Below are positions 42,762 through 51,753 of a stretch of DNA of 64,000 bases, piece after piece. How positions within the stretch are numbered: the first letter of the stretch is position 1; each line of letters starts with the position of its first letter. The translations under genes were made by a program, and so were the position numbers. Source of the stretch: Elusimicrobiales bacterium. GTDB taxonomy: Bacteria > Elusimicrobiota > Elusimicrobia > Elusimicrobiales > UBA9959. The notes below the pieces were generated by a model, which was given only the letters and a program-made list of their open reading frames with translations, did not search any database and was not told where the DNA came from. The stretch lies in the NCBI GenBank assembly GCA_028688015.1, contig JAQTZB010000007.1, positions 163,510 through 227,509 on the forward strand, in the 5' to 3' direction.

Positions 42762-44522
42762 TCAGGCCGAGTACGGGCTGGCCAGGGCGCGGGTAGTCTT
42801 TTCCTCGGCGGCCTTGGCGATGAACTCGTCGAGGTTTACTCCGAAGACGGACTTGTTGCCGCGCAGGCGCAGCGTCACGGTGCCGGCTTCTTTTTCCTTG
42901 TTGCCCACCACCAGCAGGTACGGGACCTTGTGCATGGCGGCGTCGCGCACCTTGGCGTTGATGGTCTCGTTGCGCAGGTCGGCCTTGACGCGGAAGCCGG
43001 CGGCCTTCAGCTTGGCCTCCACTTCGCGGGCGTAGTCTTCCTGGTCGCTGGTGATGTTGAGCACCTTCATCTGCAGCGGGGCCAGCCACAGCGGGAAGTT
43101 GCCGGCGTAATGCTCTATCAGCACGCCGAAGAACCGCTCCAGGCTGCCCATCAGCGCGCGGTGGATCATGTACGGGCGGTGCTTGGCGCCGTCGGGGCCG
43201 GTGTATTCCAGGCCGAAGCGCTCGGGCTCGTTGAAGTCGAACTGGATGGTGCTCATCTGCCACTCGCGGCCGATGGAGTCCTTCACCTTGAGGTCTATCT
43301 TGGGGCCGTAGAAGGCGCCGCCGCCCTCGTCCACGGTTACCGGCACGCCTTCTTTCTCGGCGGCCGCGCGCAGGCTCTTCTGCGCCTCTTCCCAGCGGGC
43401 CGGCTCGCCCACGGCGCCCTCGGGGCGGGTGGCGAGGTAGGCCTTGATATCCTTCAGGCCGAAGGCGCGCAGGACGTTCATGCTGAAGCGCAGCACCTCG
43501 ATGGTCTCCGACTCCATCTGCTCGGGCGTGCAGATCAGGTGGGCGTCGTCCTGGGTAAAGCCGCGCACGCGCATCAGGCCGTGCAGCACGCCGGCCTTCT
43601 CGAAGCGGTACACCGTGCCGAGCTCGGCCCAGCGCAGCGGCAGGTCGCGGTAGCTGTGCGAGTTGGCTTTGTAGATCTCTATGTGGAAAGGGCAGTTCAT
43701 CGGCTTGGCGTAGTACTCTATGCCGTCGATGTCCATGGGCGCGTACATGGATTCCTTGTAGAAGCCCAGGTGGCCGGAGGTCTCCCACAGCTGGGCGCGG
43801 CCTATGTGCGGGGTGTTGACCAGGTCGTAGCCGCCCCTGAAATGCTCCTCCTTCCAGAAGGTCTCCATCTCGTGGCGGATGCGCGCGCCGTTGGGGTGCC
43901 ACAGCACCAGGCCGGGGCCCACGGTCTCGTTGATGCTGTAGAGGTCCAACTGACGGCCGAGCTTGCGGTGGTCGCGCCGGGCGGCCTCTTCCTGCTGCTT
44001 CAGGTAGGCGTCCAGCTCGGCGGGCGTCTCGAAGGCCACGCCGTAGATGCGCTGCAGCATGGGGTTCTTCTCGCTGCCGCGCCAATAGGCGCCGGCCACG
44101 TGCGTCAGTTTGAAAGCCTTCAGCTTGCCGGTATGGTCCACGTGGGGGCCCTTGCACAGGTCCTCGAAGGGGCCGCTCTTGTAGATGGAGATGACGGAGC
44201 CCTCGGGCAGGTCGTTGATGAGCTCCACCTTGAATTTCTCGCCCTTGTCGGTGAAATGTTTTAGCGCCTCCGCGCGGGGCAGCTCGCGGCGCTCGAACTT
44301 ATGGGCCGCGCCGATGATGTGCTTCATCTTCTTCTCGATGACGGGCAGGTCCTCGGGGGTGAAGTGGTGGTCGATGGCGAAATCGTAATAGAAACCGTTC
44401 TCGATGGCCGGCCCTATGCCGAACTTAACGCCGGGCCACAGCTCCAGCACGGCCTGGGCCATAACGTGCGCCAGCGAGTGGCGGATCTTGTGCAGGTTCT
44501 CTTCTTTGTTCTCGTCAGCCAT
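42762..44522 (-). CDS. thrS: Threonyl-tRNA synthetase lacking the TGS domain
   Basis: The 586-residue enzyme charges tRNA-Thr. It begins directly with the editing domain (HSLAHVMAQ, His15 and His19 of the HxxxH site), then the class II core: KPMNCPFH near 275 with a zinc-binding Cys, motif 2 MRVRGFTQDDAHL and motif 3 MIHRALMGSLERF, and an anticodon-binding domain at the end. E. coli ThrRS has 642 residues, with an extra N-terminal TGS domain of about 60 residues that is absent here. No in-frame upstream sequence encodes it. The gene has AAAGGA before the ATG. Confidence 0.93.
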   Translation of the reverse strand: MADENKEENLHKIRHSLAHVMAQAVLELWPGVKFGIGPAIENGFYYDFAIDHHFTPEDLPVIEKKMKHIIGAAHKFERRELPRAEALKHFTDKGEKFKVELINDLPEGSVISIYKSGPFEDLCKGPHVDHTGKLKAFKLTHVAGAYWRGSEKNPMLQRIYGVAFETPAELDAYLKQQEEAARRDHRKLGRQLDLYSINETVGPGLVLWHPNGARIRHEMETFWKEEHFRGGYDLVNTPHIGRAQLWETSGHLGFYKESMYAPMDIDGIEYYAKPMNCPFHIEIYKANSHSYRDLPLRWAELGTVYRFEKAGVLHGLMRVRGFTQDDAHLICTPEQMESETIEVLRFSMNVLRAFGLKDIKAYLATRPEGAVGEPARWEEAQKSLRAAAEKEGVPVTVDEGGGAFYGPKIDLKVKDSIGREWQMSTIQFDFNEPERFGLEYTGPDGAKHRPYMIHRALMGSLERFFGVLIEHYAGNFPLWLAPLQMKVLNITSDQEDYAREVEAKLKAAGFRVKADLRNETINAKVRDAAMHKVPYLLVVGNKEKEAGTVTLRLRGNKSVFGVNLDEFIAKAAEEKTTRALASPYSA

Positions 44523-44594
44523 GGTCTTTGTCCTTTAAACTACAAGCCCGCCAGCCCCCGTAAACGGGTTCTAACGGGCTTAACTGGTTAAATC

Positions 44595-44669
44595 TGGTGC
44601 CCAGTACAGGGATCGAACCTGTGACCTTTCCCATGTCAAGGGAACGCGCTACCGCTGCGCCAACTGGGC
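44595..44669 (-). tRNA. tRNA-Val (GAC)
   Basis: Cloverleaf with acceptor stem GCCCAGT/ACTGGGC, anticodon stem TTCCC/GGGAA and loop TTGACAT giving anticodon GAC, T-loop TTCGATC and an encoded CCA end. Confidence 0.95.
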
Positions 44670-44699
44670 CTGAACTTAAAACTATTATACCAAACTTTA

Positions 44700-44757
44700 A
44701 AAAGGTGCCAGGCACCTTTTGTGGCCCCCCCCCCCTAAAAGGTGCCTGGCACCTTTT
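44700..44757. repeat. REPIN-like pair of AAAAGGTGCC palindromes
   Basis: Two 21-bp palindromes (44700-44720 with centre A; 44737-44757 with centre T) stand in inverted orientation around a 16-bp C-rich spacer. The same pair occurs at 54585-54640 next to a RAYT transposase, the likely source. It lies directly behind the queF stop and may act as terminator. Confidence 0.8.
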
Positions 44758-45159
44758 TTAACGGGCCTTGTAGGTGGCGGTTATTATGGAGCTCAGGCCG
44801 CCGCGCGGGGTGAAGTCGCCGGTGACGGTGCAGCTCTTGGGCCTGCAGGCCTTTACCACGTCGTCCAGCACGCGGTTGGCGATGTTCTCCATGAAGATGC
44901 CGCAGTTGCGGTACTGCAGGAAGTAGTACTTCAGGCTCTTGAGCTCCAGGCAGAGCTTGCCCGGCACATACTCTATGGTGACCGTGCCGAAGTCCGGCAG
45001 GCCGGTCTTGGGGCAGACCGAGGTGAACTCCGGGTGCACGATCTTGATGGTGTAGTCGCGGCGGTACTGGTTTTCCCAGGCCTCGATCTCGGGCAGCTTT
45101 ATGCGCTTGACGCTCTGCGCCTGGTTCTGCGTGTAGCCGGTGGACGTGGTGTTTTTCAT
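44758..45159 (-). CDS. queF: NADPH-dependent 7-cyano-7-deazaguanine reductase
   Basis: The 133-residue protein is a short (type I) QueF, which reduces preQ0 to preQ1 for queuosine synthesis. The nucleophile Cys49 lies in EFTSVCPKTGLPDFG with the Asp that follows, and LELKSLKYY contains the substrate-binding Glu region. No other queuosine gene is near. It is the last gene of the ileS operon and its stop abuts the REP palindromes. Confidence 0.93.
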   Translation of the reverse strand: MKNTTSTGYTQNQAQSVKRIKLPEIEAWENQYRRDYTIKIVHPEFTSVCPKTGLPDFGTVTIEYVPGKLCLELKSLKYYFLQYRNCGIFMENIANRVLDDVVKACRPKSCTVTGDFTPRGGLSSIITATYKAR

Positions 45160-45168
45160 ATTAGCTCC

Positions 45169-47355
45169 TTAGATCTTCTTGCGCTTGAGGCGCAGGGAAT
45201 TCATGACTACGGAAACGGAACTGAGCGCCATGGCGGCGCCGGCGAACGACGGCGGGATGACCACCCCCCACTTTGGGTAGAACGCCCCGGCCGCGAGCGG
45301 GATGAGGATGATGTTGTAAGCGAAGGCCCACGCGAGGTTCTGCTTGATGACGCGCTTGATGGCCTTGGAGATCTTGACGGCGTCTATGACGGAGCGCAGG
45401 TCGTTGTGCATCAGCGTCATGTCGCTGGCCTGGGCGGCCACGTCGGTGCCGGAGCGCATGGCCATGCCGATGTCGGCCTCGCTGAGCGCCGGCGCGTCGT
45501 TAAAGCCGTCGCCCACCATGGCGGTGCGCTTGCCCAGCGCCTTGTAGCGCATTACTATCTGGCGCTTCTCCTCGGGGAACACCTCGGCGTGCCAGGTCTT
45601 TATGCCCACGGCGGCGGCTGTGTGGGCCACCACGGCCTGCCGGTCGCCGGAGGCCATCACGGGCTCTATGCCCATGGCTATGAGCTCCTGCACCAGGGCG
45701 GCCGCTTCGGGCCGCACGGTGTCGGCCAGCACGGCGTAGCCTTTGAATTTATCGTCCAGCGCGACCAGCAGCATGGAATCCGGCGAGGCGCTGATGGCGG
45801 CGCGGGCGGCGGGCGTTACGGGCACCTTCAGTTCATCGAACCACTTCAGGCTGCCGGCGAGGATCTCCCCCTCGGCGGTGCGGGCGCGCACGCCCTTGCC
45901 GGGCACGGCCTCGAAGGCGGAGGTGGGCTGCGTCCTGACCTTGACCTTCTTGGCCCGCGCGCGCACGGCCTCGGCGAAGGGATGCTCGGACTTCTCCTCC
46001 GCGCTGGCGAGCAGGGCCAGGAAATCTTTCTCGCTGCCCTCGGGCTTGAGGGCCTCCAGGCGCAGGCGGCCCTCGGTGACGGTGCCGGTCTTGTCGAAAA
46101 TGACCACGTCCACGCCGGAGACGCGCTCCAGCACGTCGGCGTTGCGGATGAGGATGCCGGCCGAGGCGGCGCGGCCGAAGCCCACGGCCACGGCCATGGG
46201 CACGGCCAGGCCCATGGCGCACGGGCAGGCCACGGCCAGCACGGCCGCGAAAATGTTGACGGCGCGGGCGGGGCCCTGGCCGTAGTAAAGCCACAGCCCG
46301 GCGGAGACGGCGGCCAGCAGCAGCACAATGGGCACGAACCACGCCGAGATGCGGTCCACCAGGTGCTGCACGGCGCCCTTCTCGGCCTGGCTCTCCTCCA
46401 CGGCCTTGATGATCTTCATCAGCACGGTCTCTTCGCCCACGCCCTCGGCGGTGAACTCCAGCGCGCCTGTCTTGTTGACGGTGCCGGCGAACACGCGGGC
46501 GCCGGCCTCTTTCTCCACCGGCACGGCCTCCCCGGTGAGCAGGCTCTCGTCCACGGCGGAGGCGCCGCCGGTCACGCGGCCGTCCACCGGCACCTGCTCG
46601 CCGGGGCGCAGCAGCACGGCGTCGCCGGGCAGCAGGTCCTCGGCGGGAATGGTCTCTTCTTTGCCGTCCTTCAGGCGGCGGGCGAACTTGGGGGCTATTT
46701 TGAACAGCGCGGCCACGGCCTCGCCGGCGCGGCTCTTGGAGCGGGCCTCCAGCCAGCGGCCCAGGTTGATGAAGGCGATGAGCATGCCGACTTCGTGCCA
46801 CTGGGCGTGGTAATGCGCGGCGCCGGGGAACACGGTGACGTAGATCCCGTAGAAGTAGGTGACGCTGGTGGACAGCGAGACCAGCGAGTTCATGTCCGTG
46901 GTGCCGGCCTTGAACGCCCGGGCGGCGCCCTGGTGGAAGTGCTTGCCGGCGTACCACCAGGCCAGGCCCGCCACGACGAGCATGGTGTACTGCGAGAACG
47001 CGAAAGCCGAGCCCAGCAGCAGGAAGCCGGTCAGCACCAGGGCCAGCGCGAAGCGGCGCAGGAAGACGCCCTTCTCGCGCTCCAGCTCCTTGAGCGCGGT
47101 GTTCTCTGCGGCGGCGGCGGACTGCGAGAAGGCCAGCACCTTGTAGCCCAGCTCCTCCACGCGGCCGGCTATGGCCTTCTGGCCGGTGAGGGCCGGGTCG
47201 TAGGCCAGGAAAGCGGTTTTGGACGGCAGGTTGACGGACACGCGCGCCACGCCGGGCAGCGCGCCCAGGCCGTCCTCGAGGCGCGCCACGCAGGAGGCGC
47301 AGTGCACGCCTTCCAGCGGCATCACGGCTTTCTTAAGGACGGGGGCGTCGGCCAT
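45169..47355 (-). CDS. copA: Copper-type P1B ATPase
   Basis: The 728-residue pump has one N-terminal heavy-metal domain with CASC (Cys19, Cys22), membrane helices including the CPC motif (ACPCAMGLA near 376), the phosphorylation site DKTGTVTEG near 420, SEHPFAEAV in the nucleotide domain and [10 protein letters not shown] near 617. These define a Cu(I)-exporting CopA-type ATPase. It follows the metallopeptidase gene by three bases, so copper-specific regulation is not obvious from position. Confidence 0.92.
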   Translation of the reverse strand: MADAPVLKKAVMPLEGVHCASCVARLEDGLGALPGVARVSVNLPSKTAFLAYDPALTGQKAIAGRVEELGYKVLAFSQSAAAAENTALKELEREKGVFLRRFALALVLTGFLLLGSAFAFSQYTMLVVAGLAWWYAGKHFHQGAARAFKAGTTDMNSLVSLSTSVTYFYGIYVTVFPGAAHYHAQWHEVGMLIAFINLGRWLEARSKSRAGEAVAALFKIAPKFARRLKDGKEETIPAEDLLPGDAVLLRPGEQVPVDGRVTGGASAVDESLLTGEAVPVEKEAGARVFAGTVNKTGALEFTAEGVGEETVLMKIIKAVEESQAEKGAVQHLVDRISAWFVPIVLLLAAVSAGLWLYYGQGPARAVNIFAAVLAVACPCAMGLAVPMAVAVGFGRAASAGILIRNADVLERVSGVDVVIFDKTGTVTEGRLRLEALKPEGSEKDFLALLASAEEKSEHPFAEAVRARAKKVKVRTQPTSAFEAVPGKGVRARTAEGEILAGSLKWFDELKVPVTPAARAAISASPDSMLLVALDDKFKGYAVLADTVRPEAAALVQELIAMGIEPVMASGDRQAVVAHTAAAVGIKTWHAEVFPEEKRQIVMRYKALGKRTAMVGDGFNDAPALSEADIGMAMRSGTDVAAQASDMTLMHNDLRSVIDAVKISKAIKRVIKQNLAWAFAYNIILIPLAAGAFYPKWGVVIPPSFAGAAMALSSVSVVMNSLRLKRKKI

Positions 47356-47358
47356 AGG

Positions 47359-48183
47359 TCAGCGCTGCACTTCCAGCTTCCAGGATTTTTCAAGGTCGGG
47401 CAGGTTCTTCCACAGACCGGAGTAGGTGTCTTCCAGCGCGCGGTCGATGGCCGTGCCGTCGCGCAGCTTGCGCAGGAAGATGGAGAAGCTGAACGAGCCT
47501 CCCTGCCGCACCAGGAAGCCCACCACCGAGCCCACCTGCGCGTACCAGCGGTCCACGTTCTTCTGGCTCTCGCTCTGCGGGGCCAGGTTGACCATCTGGG
47601 AAAAGGGTATGGGGTTAGGCGCCACGCCGGAGGCCACGCGCCCGGAGTAGGCGGCGGCCGAGCCCTGGTCCGAGCGGGTCTCCTCGTAGACGGCCACGCC
47701 CTCGTTGAGCCAGCGCAGCGAGGCGGCCTGCGACAGGCCCATGAACTCGTTGAAGACCAGGTGCGTCATCTCGTGCGCCATGGTGGCGTTAAGGCCGTCG
47801 CCCTCGAACAGCAGCAGCGCGTTGCCGTAAGCCGCGCCGCCCGACCACTCGGGCTGGCCGGTCTTGGAATGGAACTCGGCCGCGTCCCGGTAGATGACCA
47901 CGTTATAGGGGCGGGCCGGCACGAAGGAGTAGAGGCCGAGGTCCTGCATGATGCGGGAGTAGTTCTCCTCGCACAGCGCCGAGTAATGCGCGGCGCCCGA
48001 CGAGGTATAGGCCGTCACCACGAAGTGGGCGGTCTCCTCGGTCTTGTGGCCCGGGTCCAGGCCCTGGTAGGGCGACTCCACCGGCTGGCGCGCGGCCGCG
48101 GCGGTTGCCGGCGAGTCCCCCGAGGGGACCTCGACGCAGGCGGAGCAGGCGAGCAGGAGCGGTGCGAGCAGCAGTTTTCTCAT
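47359..48183 (-). CDS. Gluzincin-type metallopeptidase lipoprotein (peptidase MA-like)
   Basis: The 274-residue protein carries a lipoprotein signal (LLLACSAC, Cys at about 13-16) and the zinc motif AHEMTH near 132-137 with a downstream Glu in WLNEGVAVYEE about 30 residues later, the gluzincin arrangement of the peptidase MA family. It should act outside the cytoplasmic membrane. The substrate is unknown. It lies between a GT39-like gene and copA, with three- to four-base gaps. Confidence 0.78.
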   Translation of the reverse strand: MRKLLLAPLLLACSACVEVPSGDSPATAAAARQPVESPYQGLDPGHKTEETAHFVVTAYTSSGAAHYSALCEENYSRIMQDLGLYSFVPARPYNVVIYRDAAEFHSKTGQPEWSGGAAYGNALLLFEGDGLNATMAHEMTHLVFNEFMGLSQAASLRWLNEGVAVYEETRSDQGSAAAYSGRVASGVAPNPIPFSQMVNLAPQSESQKNVDRWYAQVGSVVGFLVRQGGSFSFSIFLRKLRDGTAIDRALEDTYSGLWKNLPDLEKSWKLEVQR

Positions 48184-48186
48184 TCG

Positions 48187-50325
48187 TCAGTAAAGTTCGA
48201 TCATCTGCTTGTTCACGCGCAGGCCGGCGACGCGGAGGCCGTAGGGGTTGTCCGTGAAGTCCAGCCTGAAGGTGAACAGTTTGAGCAGCAGCGGGGTGAC
48301 GGTGACCGGGCCCAGTTCGAAGGACAGCGGCTTGGCCTCCAGCACGCCGCCGTCCTTGATGGACAGCGCGAACTCGGCGGCCAGCTTGCGGCCGCGCGCG
48401 AGGCCCTGCACCTGCAGGTTCTGGTCCAGGGTCACCTCGAGTTCCTGCAGGAAGGGCAGGCGGTCGGCCAGGAAGCGCTCTACGGCGTAGTCGGTGATCT
48501 TGGCGGAGCGCAGTTTCACCGAGCCGAGGCCGGCCGGCACGAAAGGGTCCAGCGCGGGGCCGGCCGCGGCCAGGCCGGTGATGTCCAGCGTGAGGCCGTA
48601 CACGTCGCCGCCCAGCAGCGCGGCCGACGGGGCGAACAGCGTGGCCGAGCCGTAGGCGCCGGTGGCCGGGTCGAAGCCGGCGAGGCGCAGCTCGGAATCC
48701 TCCGCGAAGAGGGGCCCGAGGCGCAGGTTGCGCACGTGGTGCAGTCCCTCGTCGAGGAACTTCAGGGTGGAGGGCACGCGGGCGTAGACCTCCGCCTTGG
48801 AGGTGTCGGCCAGGTCCAGCGAGGCCTTCTTGTCGAAGGCGCCCTGGAACCACGACTGGCCGCGCAGGGCGGCGAAGGCTTTCTCGGCGGCGGATTCGGT
48901 CTCGCCGAAGCGCGGCGTCTTGTGGATGATGAGGAAGGCGCAGCCGGGGCAGGCCGGGCTGTCGGAGAACTTCACCTGCACGCCCCTGTGCGCCGAGGCG
49001 AAGCGCAGGCTGGCGGCGTTAAGCGTGGCGTCGCCGTACACGCCGGCGAAGCCGCCTTCCGCGGGCGCGTTGGCCTCTATGAGGCCCAGGATCTCCTTGG
49101 CCTTGTAGTCGGCCGCGGGCGGCGTGGGCAGGCCGAGCACCGGGTATTTGGCCCCTTCCGGGAAGGGCCGCACCAGGCCGCTCTGGTTCAGCACTCCCAG
49201 CGCCAGCACGACGGGCATCAGGAACTTGCGGGCCTGGTAAGGCGTCATCACCGGCACGGCGATGGCGAACGGCAGCAGCGCGGGGTAGAGCAGCTCGGGC
49301 CGCGTGCCGCGCACGCCCCAGGCGAGTACTACGTAGGGCACCCAGAACCAGGCGGCCACTATCTTCTTCTTGTCGTAGGCCATGAAGACGGAGAAATACA
49401 TCCAGGTGAGCGCGGCGGCGCCCAGCCAGAACAGCGGCAGGCCGGCGGCGGAGATGCCGAGTTTGAAGTAATGCCAGAAGCCGTGGTACTCCCCCCACAG
49501 CGGCACCAGCCCGGCGGCGGCCGCGGCGGCGGCGAACGCGTACCACGGCAGGTTGATGACGGCGCCGAGGAAGAAGCCCTTGAAAAGTTCGTCGCGGCTG
49601 TTGGGGTTGGCCATGCCCGACAGGATGAACGGCACCAGCGGCAGGGCGTAGAGCCAGAAGAAGCGGTGCGAGTAGAAGCCCAGGGAGAGGCAGACGGAGA
49701 AGGCGAAGCTCCAGCGGGGGTCGGCGAAGTCGTCGGAGCGGATGTAGGCCGCGTACATCGCCGCGGCCAGCGCCATCAGCGCCATCTCGGGGGCGGGCCG
49801 GCGGGCGGTCTCCAGCACGAACGGCAGCGCCAGCGCGAAGGCCGCGCCGTACCAGCCGGCGGAGTTGGGGCGGTTGTTGCGCACGGCCAGGAAGACGGCC
49901 ACCGTGAGCACCAGCAGGAAGAAAGAGTTCACCACGATCAGCGCCGCGTTGAGATCGGAGGTGAGATAGCTGAGCACCGGCACATAGGCCAGGTAATACA
50001 ACGGCGGGTTCAGCGTGAGGTCGGTGAACTCGGGCTTGAACAGCGCCCAGAAGCCTTCGGTGCGCAGGTAGGCGGCGTAGCGCAGCACGCTGCCGAAGCA
50101 TTCGGCGTCGGCGGCGCCGAAGAAGTAGCCGCGCCGCATGGCCCACTGCGCCAGCAGCAGCGCCTGCACGGCCCAGATGGCGCACGCCACCAGCACGCCG
50201 GTGGAGAGGCGGTCCTTGTGGTTCTGCGTGAGCTCGCGCTCGAACAGGATGCTCTCTATGGCCATGCGGCTGGCCAGGAATTTCCGGCGCCAGCCGGACA
50301 TCTGATTGAGGTTTTCGTCGGACAT
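48187..50325 (-). CDS. GT39/ArnT-like membrane glycosyltransferase with extra C-terminal domain
   Basis: The 712-residue protein has a membrane half (about residues 40-390, around ten helices) with the first periplasmic loop containing DAECFGSVLRYAAYL and NPPLYYLAYVPVLSYL, as in PMT/ArnT lipid-linked sugar transferases. The C-terminal third (about 490-712) is soluble and beta-rich (LRLGPLFAEDSELRLAGFD, then VQGLARGRKLAAEFALSI) and resembles DUF2993/LmeA-like lipid-binding domains. That similarity is weak. The fusion is unusual; transfer of a sugar to an envelope lipid or protein is inferred. Confidence 0.68.
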   Translation of the reverse strand: MSDENLNQMSGWRRKFLASRMAIESILFERELTQNHKDRLSTGVLVACAIWAVQALLLAQWAMRRGYFFGAADAECFGSVLRYAAYLRTEGFWALFKPEFTDLTLNPPLYYLAYVPVLSYLTSDLNAALIVVNSFFLLVLTVAVFLAVRNNRPNSAGWYGAAFALALPFVLETARRPAPEMALMALAAAMYAAYIRSDDFADPRWSFAFSVCLSLGFYSHRFFWLYALPLVPFILSGMANPNSRDELFKGFFLGAVINLPWYAFAAAAAAAGLVPLWGEYHGFWHYFKLGISAAGLPLFWLGAAALTWMYFSVFMAYDKKKIVAAWFWVPYVVLAWGVRGTRPELLYPALLPFAIAVPVMTPYQARKFLMPVVLALGVLNQSGLVRPFPEGAKYPVLGLPTPPAADYKAKEILGLIEANAPAEGGFAGVYGDATLNAASLRFASAHRGVQVKFSDSPACPGCAFLIIHKTPRFGETESAAEKAFAALRGQSWFQGAFDKKASLDLADTSKAEVYARVPSTLKFLDEGLHHVRNLRLGPLFAEDSELRLAGFDPATGAYGSATLFAPSAALLGGDVYGLTLDITGLAAAGPALDPFVPAGLGSVKLRSAKITDYAVERFLADRLPFLQELEVTLDQNLQVQGLARGRKLAAEFALSIKDGGVLEAKPLSFELGPVTVTPLLLKLFTFRLDFTDNPYGLRVAGLRVNKQMIELY

Positions 50326-50338
50326 TAAAGCGGCTCCG

Positions 50339-51286
50339 TTAGTTGCGTTTTTTCCGCGCCGGCCCGGCCGGCTTGGTCAGGTCGGCCAGCTTGGCCTTGT
50401 AGAAAGAGTCGTACTTGGGCGCCAGTTCGGCCGCGCGCCTGTAGGCCGCCGCGGCCTGCTGCGCCTGGCCGCCGGCGGCGTAGACGTCGCCCAGCAGGCC
50501 CTGAGCCTGGTAGGACCCGGGCTTGAGCCGCGCGGCGTTCTGCGCGGCGCCCAGGGCGCCCTCGAGGTAGCCGGTCTTGTAGAGGGCCAGGCCCAGCCAG
50601 TACTGCGCGGCCCCGTCTTCGGGCTGCAGCTCGCAGACGGCCGCGAACTCCTGCGCGGCGCCGCCGAAGTCGCTGGTGGCGTAGAGGGCTTTGCCGCGCT
50701 CGAAGCGGGCCAGCGCCGCGGCCGGGTTGACGGCCAGCACGGCGTCCAGGTCGGCCAGGGCGGCCGAGAAGTTTTTGGCCTTGCGCGCGCACAGGGCGCG
50801 GTGGTAATAGGCCATCTCGAATTTGGGGTTGAGCTCCAGCGCGCGCGACAGGTCTGCCGTGGCGGCGGCGCAGTCGCCCTGCTTGTAGAGGGCCAGGCCG
50901 CGGTTGAGCAGCGCGTAGGAATAGTCCTTGTTGGCGTCCAGCGCCTCGGTGAACAGCCTGACGGCCTCGGCGTAGTTGCCGCCGTCCATCATCATGGCGC
51001 CGAGGTTGTTGTAGGCGGGCAGGTAGCCCGGCTTGAGCTCGATGGCTTTGCGGTAGTCCAGGCCGGCCTTCTGCCGGTCGCCCAGGCGCTCGAAGAGCAT
51101 GCCGCGGGAGACGAGGGCCTCGGGGTAGTTGCGCTGCAGCAGCAGCGCCTTGTTGTAGCTCTCCAGCGCCGTGGAGTCCTTGCCCGCCGAGTAGAGGCGG
51201 TTGCCCCGGGCGAAGTAGAACTCGGGCGAGCGGTTGCAGCCCGCCAGGGCCGCCGCCGCTAAAGTCAGGAAGACGATTTTTTTCAT
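50339..51286 (-). CDS. TPR-repeat lipoprotein
   Basis: The 315-residue protein begins with a lipoprotein signal (LAAAALAGC, Cys17) and consists of about eight tetratricopeptide repeats with the usual small and aromatic residues (for example ALVSRGMLFERLGDRQKAGL, then AYNNLGAMMMDGGNYAEAV). It is likely an envelope scaffold. It overlaps lspA by four bases, so the signal peptidase that would process it is made from the same message. Confidence 0.82.
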   Translation of the reverse strand: MKKIVFLTLAAAALAGCNRSPEFYFARGNRLYSAGKDSTALESYNKALLLQRNYPEALVSRGMLFERLGDRQKAGLDYRKAIELKPGYLPAYNNLGAMMMDGGNYAEAVRLFTEALDANKDYSYALLNRGLALYKQGDCAAATADLSRALELNPKFEMAYYHRALCARKAKNFSAALADLDAVLAVNPAAALARFERGKALYATSDFGGAAQEFAAVCELQPEDGAAQYWLGLALYKTGYLEGALGAAQNAARLKPGSYQAQGLLGDVYAAGGQAQQAAAAYRRAAELAPKYDSFYKAKLADLTKPAGPARKKRN

Positions 51287-51753
51287 GGTTTTCCCCCGCT
51301 GCCGGCAGGTTTGGGTTTAGGTTCGTCCTTCACGCCGAGGGCCAGCAGGGCCGCCCCCACGGTGATGCCGCTGTCGGCCACGTTGAACACGGCCGGGAAG
51401 AACGAGAAGTCGAAATAGTCCACGACGAAGCCGTAGGCTATGCGGTCGTAGAGGTTGCCCAGCGCCCCGCCCAGCACCAGCGCCAGGCCGAACCGGGCCA
51501 GCGCGCCGTGTCTCTCTATCTTGCGGCGCAGGTACAGCAGCACGGCCACCAGGACCGCGCTGAAGATCATGAAGAACAGGTTGCTGTCGCGGAACATGCC
51601 GAAGGCCACGCCGGTATTCTCGGCGTAGGTCAGGTGGAAGAACGGCAGCACCTCGACAGGACGGCCGATCAGCGACCCGAGGGCCCAGGCCTTGGAGGCC
51701 CGGTCCGCCAGGAACAGGGAAAGCACTACGGCCGGGGCCGTGAACTTGCTCAC
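51283..51753 (-). CDS. lspA: Lipoprotein signal peptidase
   Basis: The 156-residue membrane protein cuts lipoprotein signal peptides. It has four hydrophobic segments, GNLYDRIAYGFVVDYFDF with catalytic Asp112 and FNVADSGITVG with catalytic Asp127. The start is a GTG that overlaps the ileS stop (GTGA); a much longer in-frame reading runs through ileS in another frame and is not real. The Lys/Pro-rich tail is probably cytoplasmic. Confidence 0.93.
   Translation of the reverse strand: MSKFTAPAVVLSLFLADRASKAWALGSLIGRPVEVLPFFHLTYAENTGVAFGMFRDSNLFFMIFSAVLVAVLLYLRRKIERHGALARFGLALVLGGALGNLYDRIAYGFVVDYFDFSFFPAVFNVADSGITVGAALLALGVKDEPKPKPAGSGGKP

Noticed and set aside
44719..50328. A plus-strand open frame of 1869 codons
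   Set aside because: It runs antisense to queF, copA, the metallopeptidase and the GT39 gene, has His/Gly/Arg/Val-rich composition and no recognisable domain; it arises from the high GC of the coding strand.
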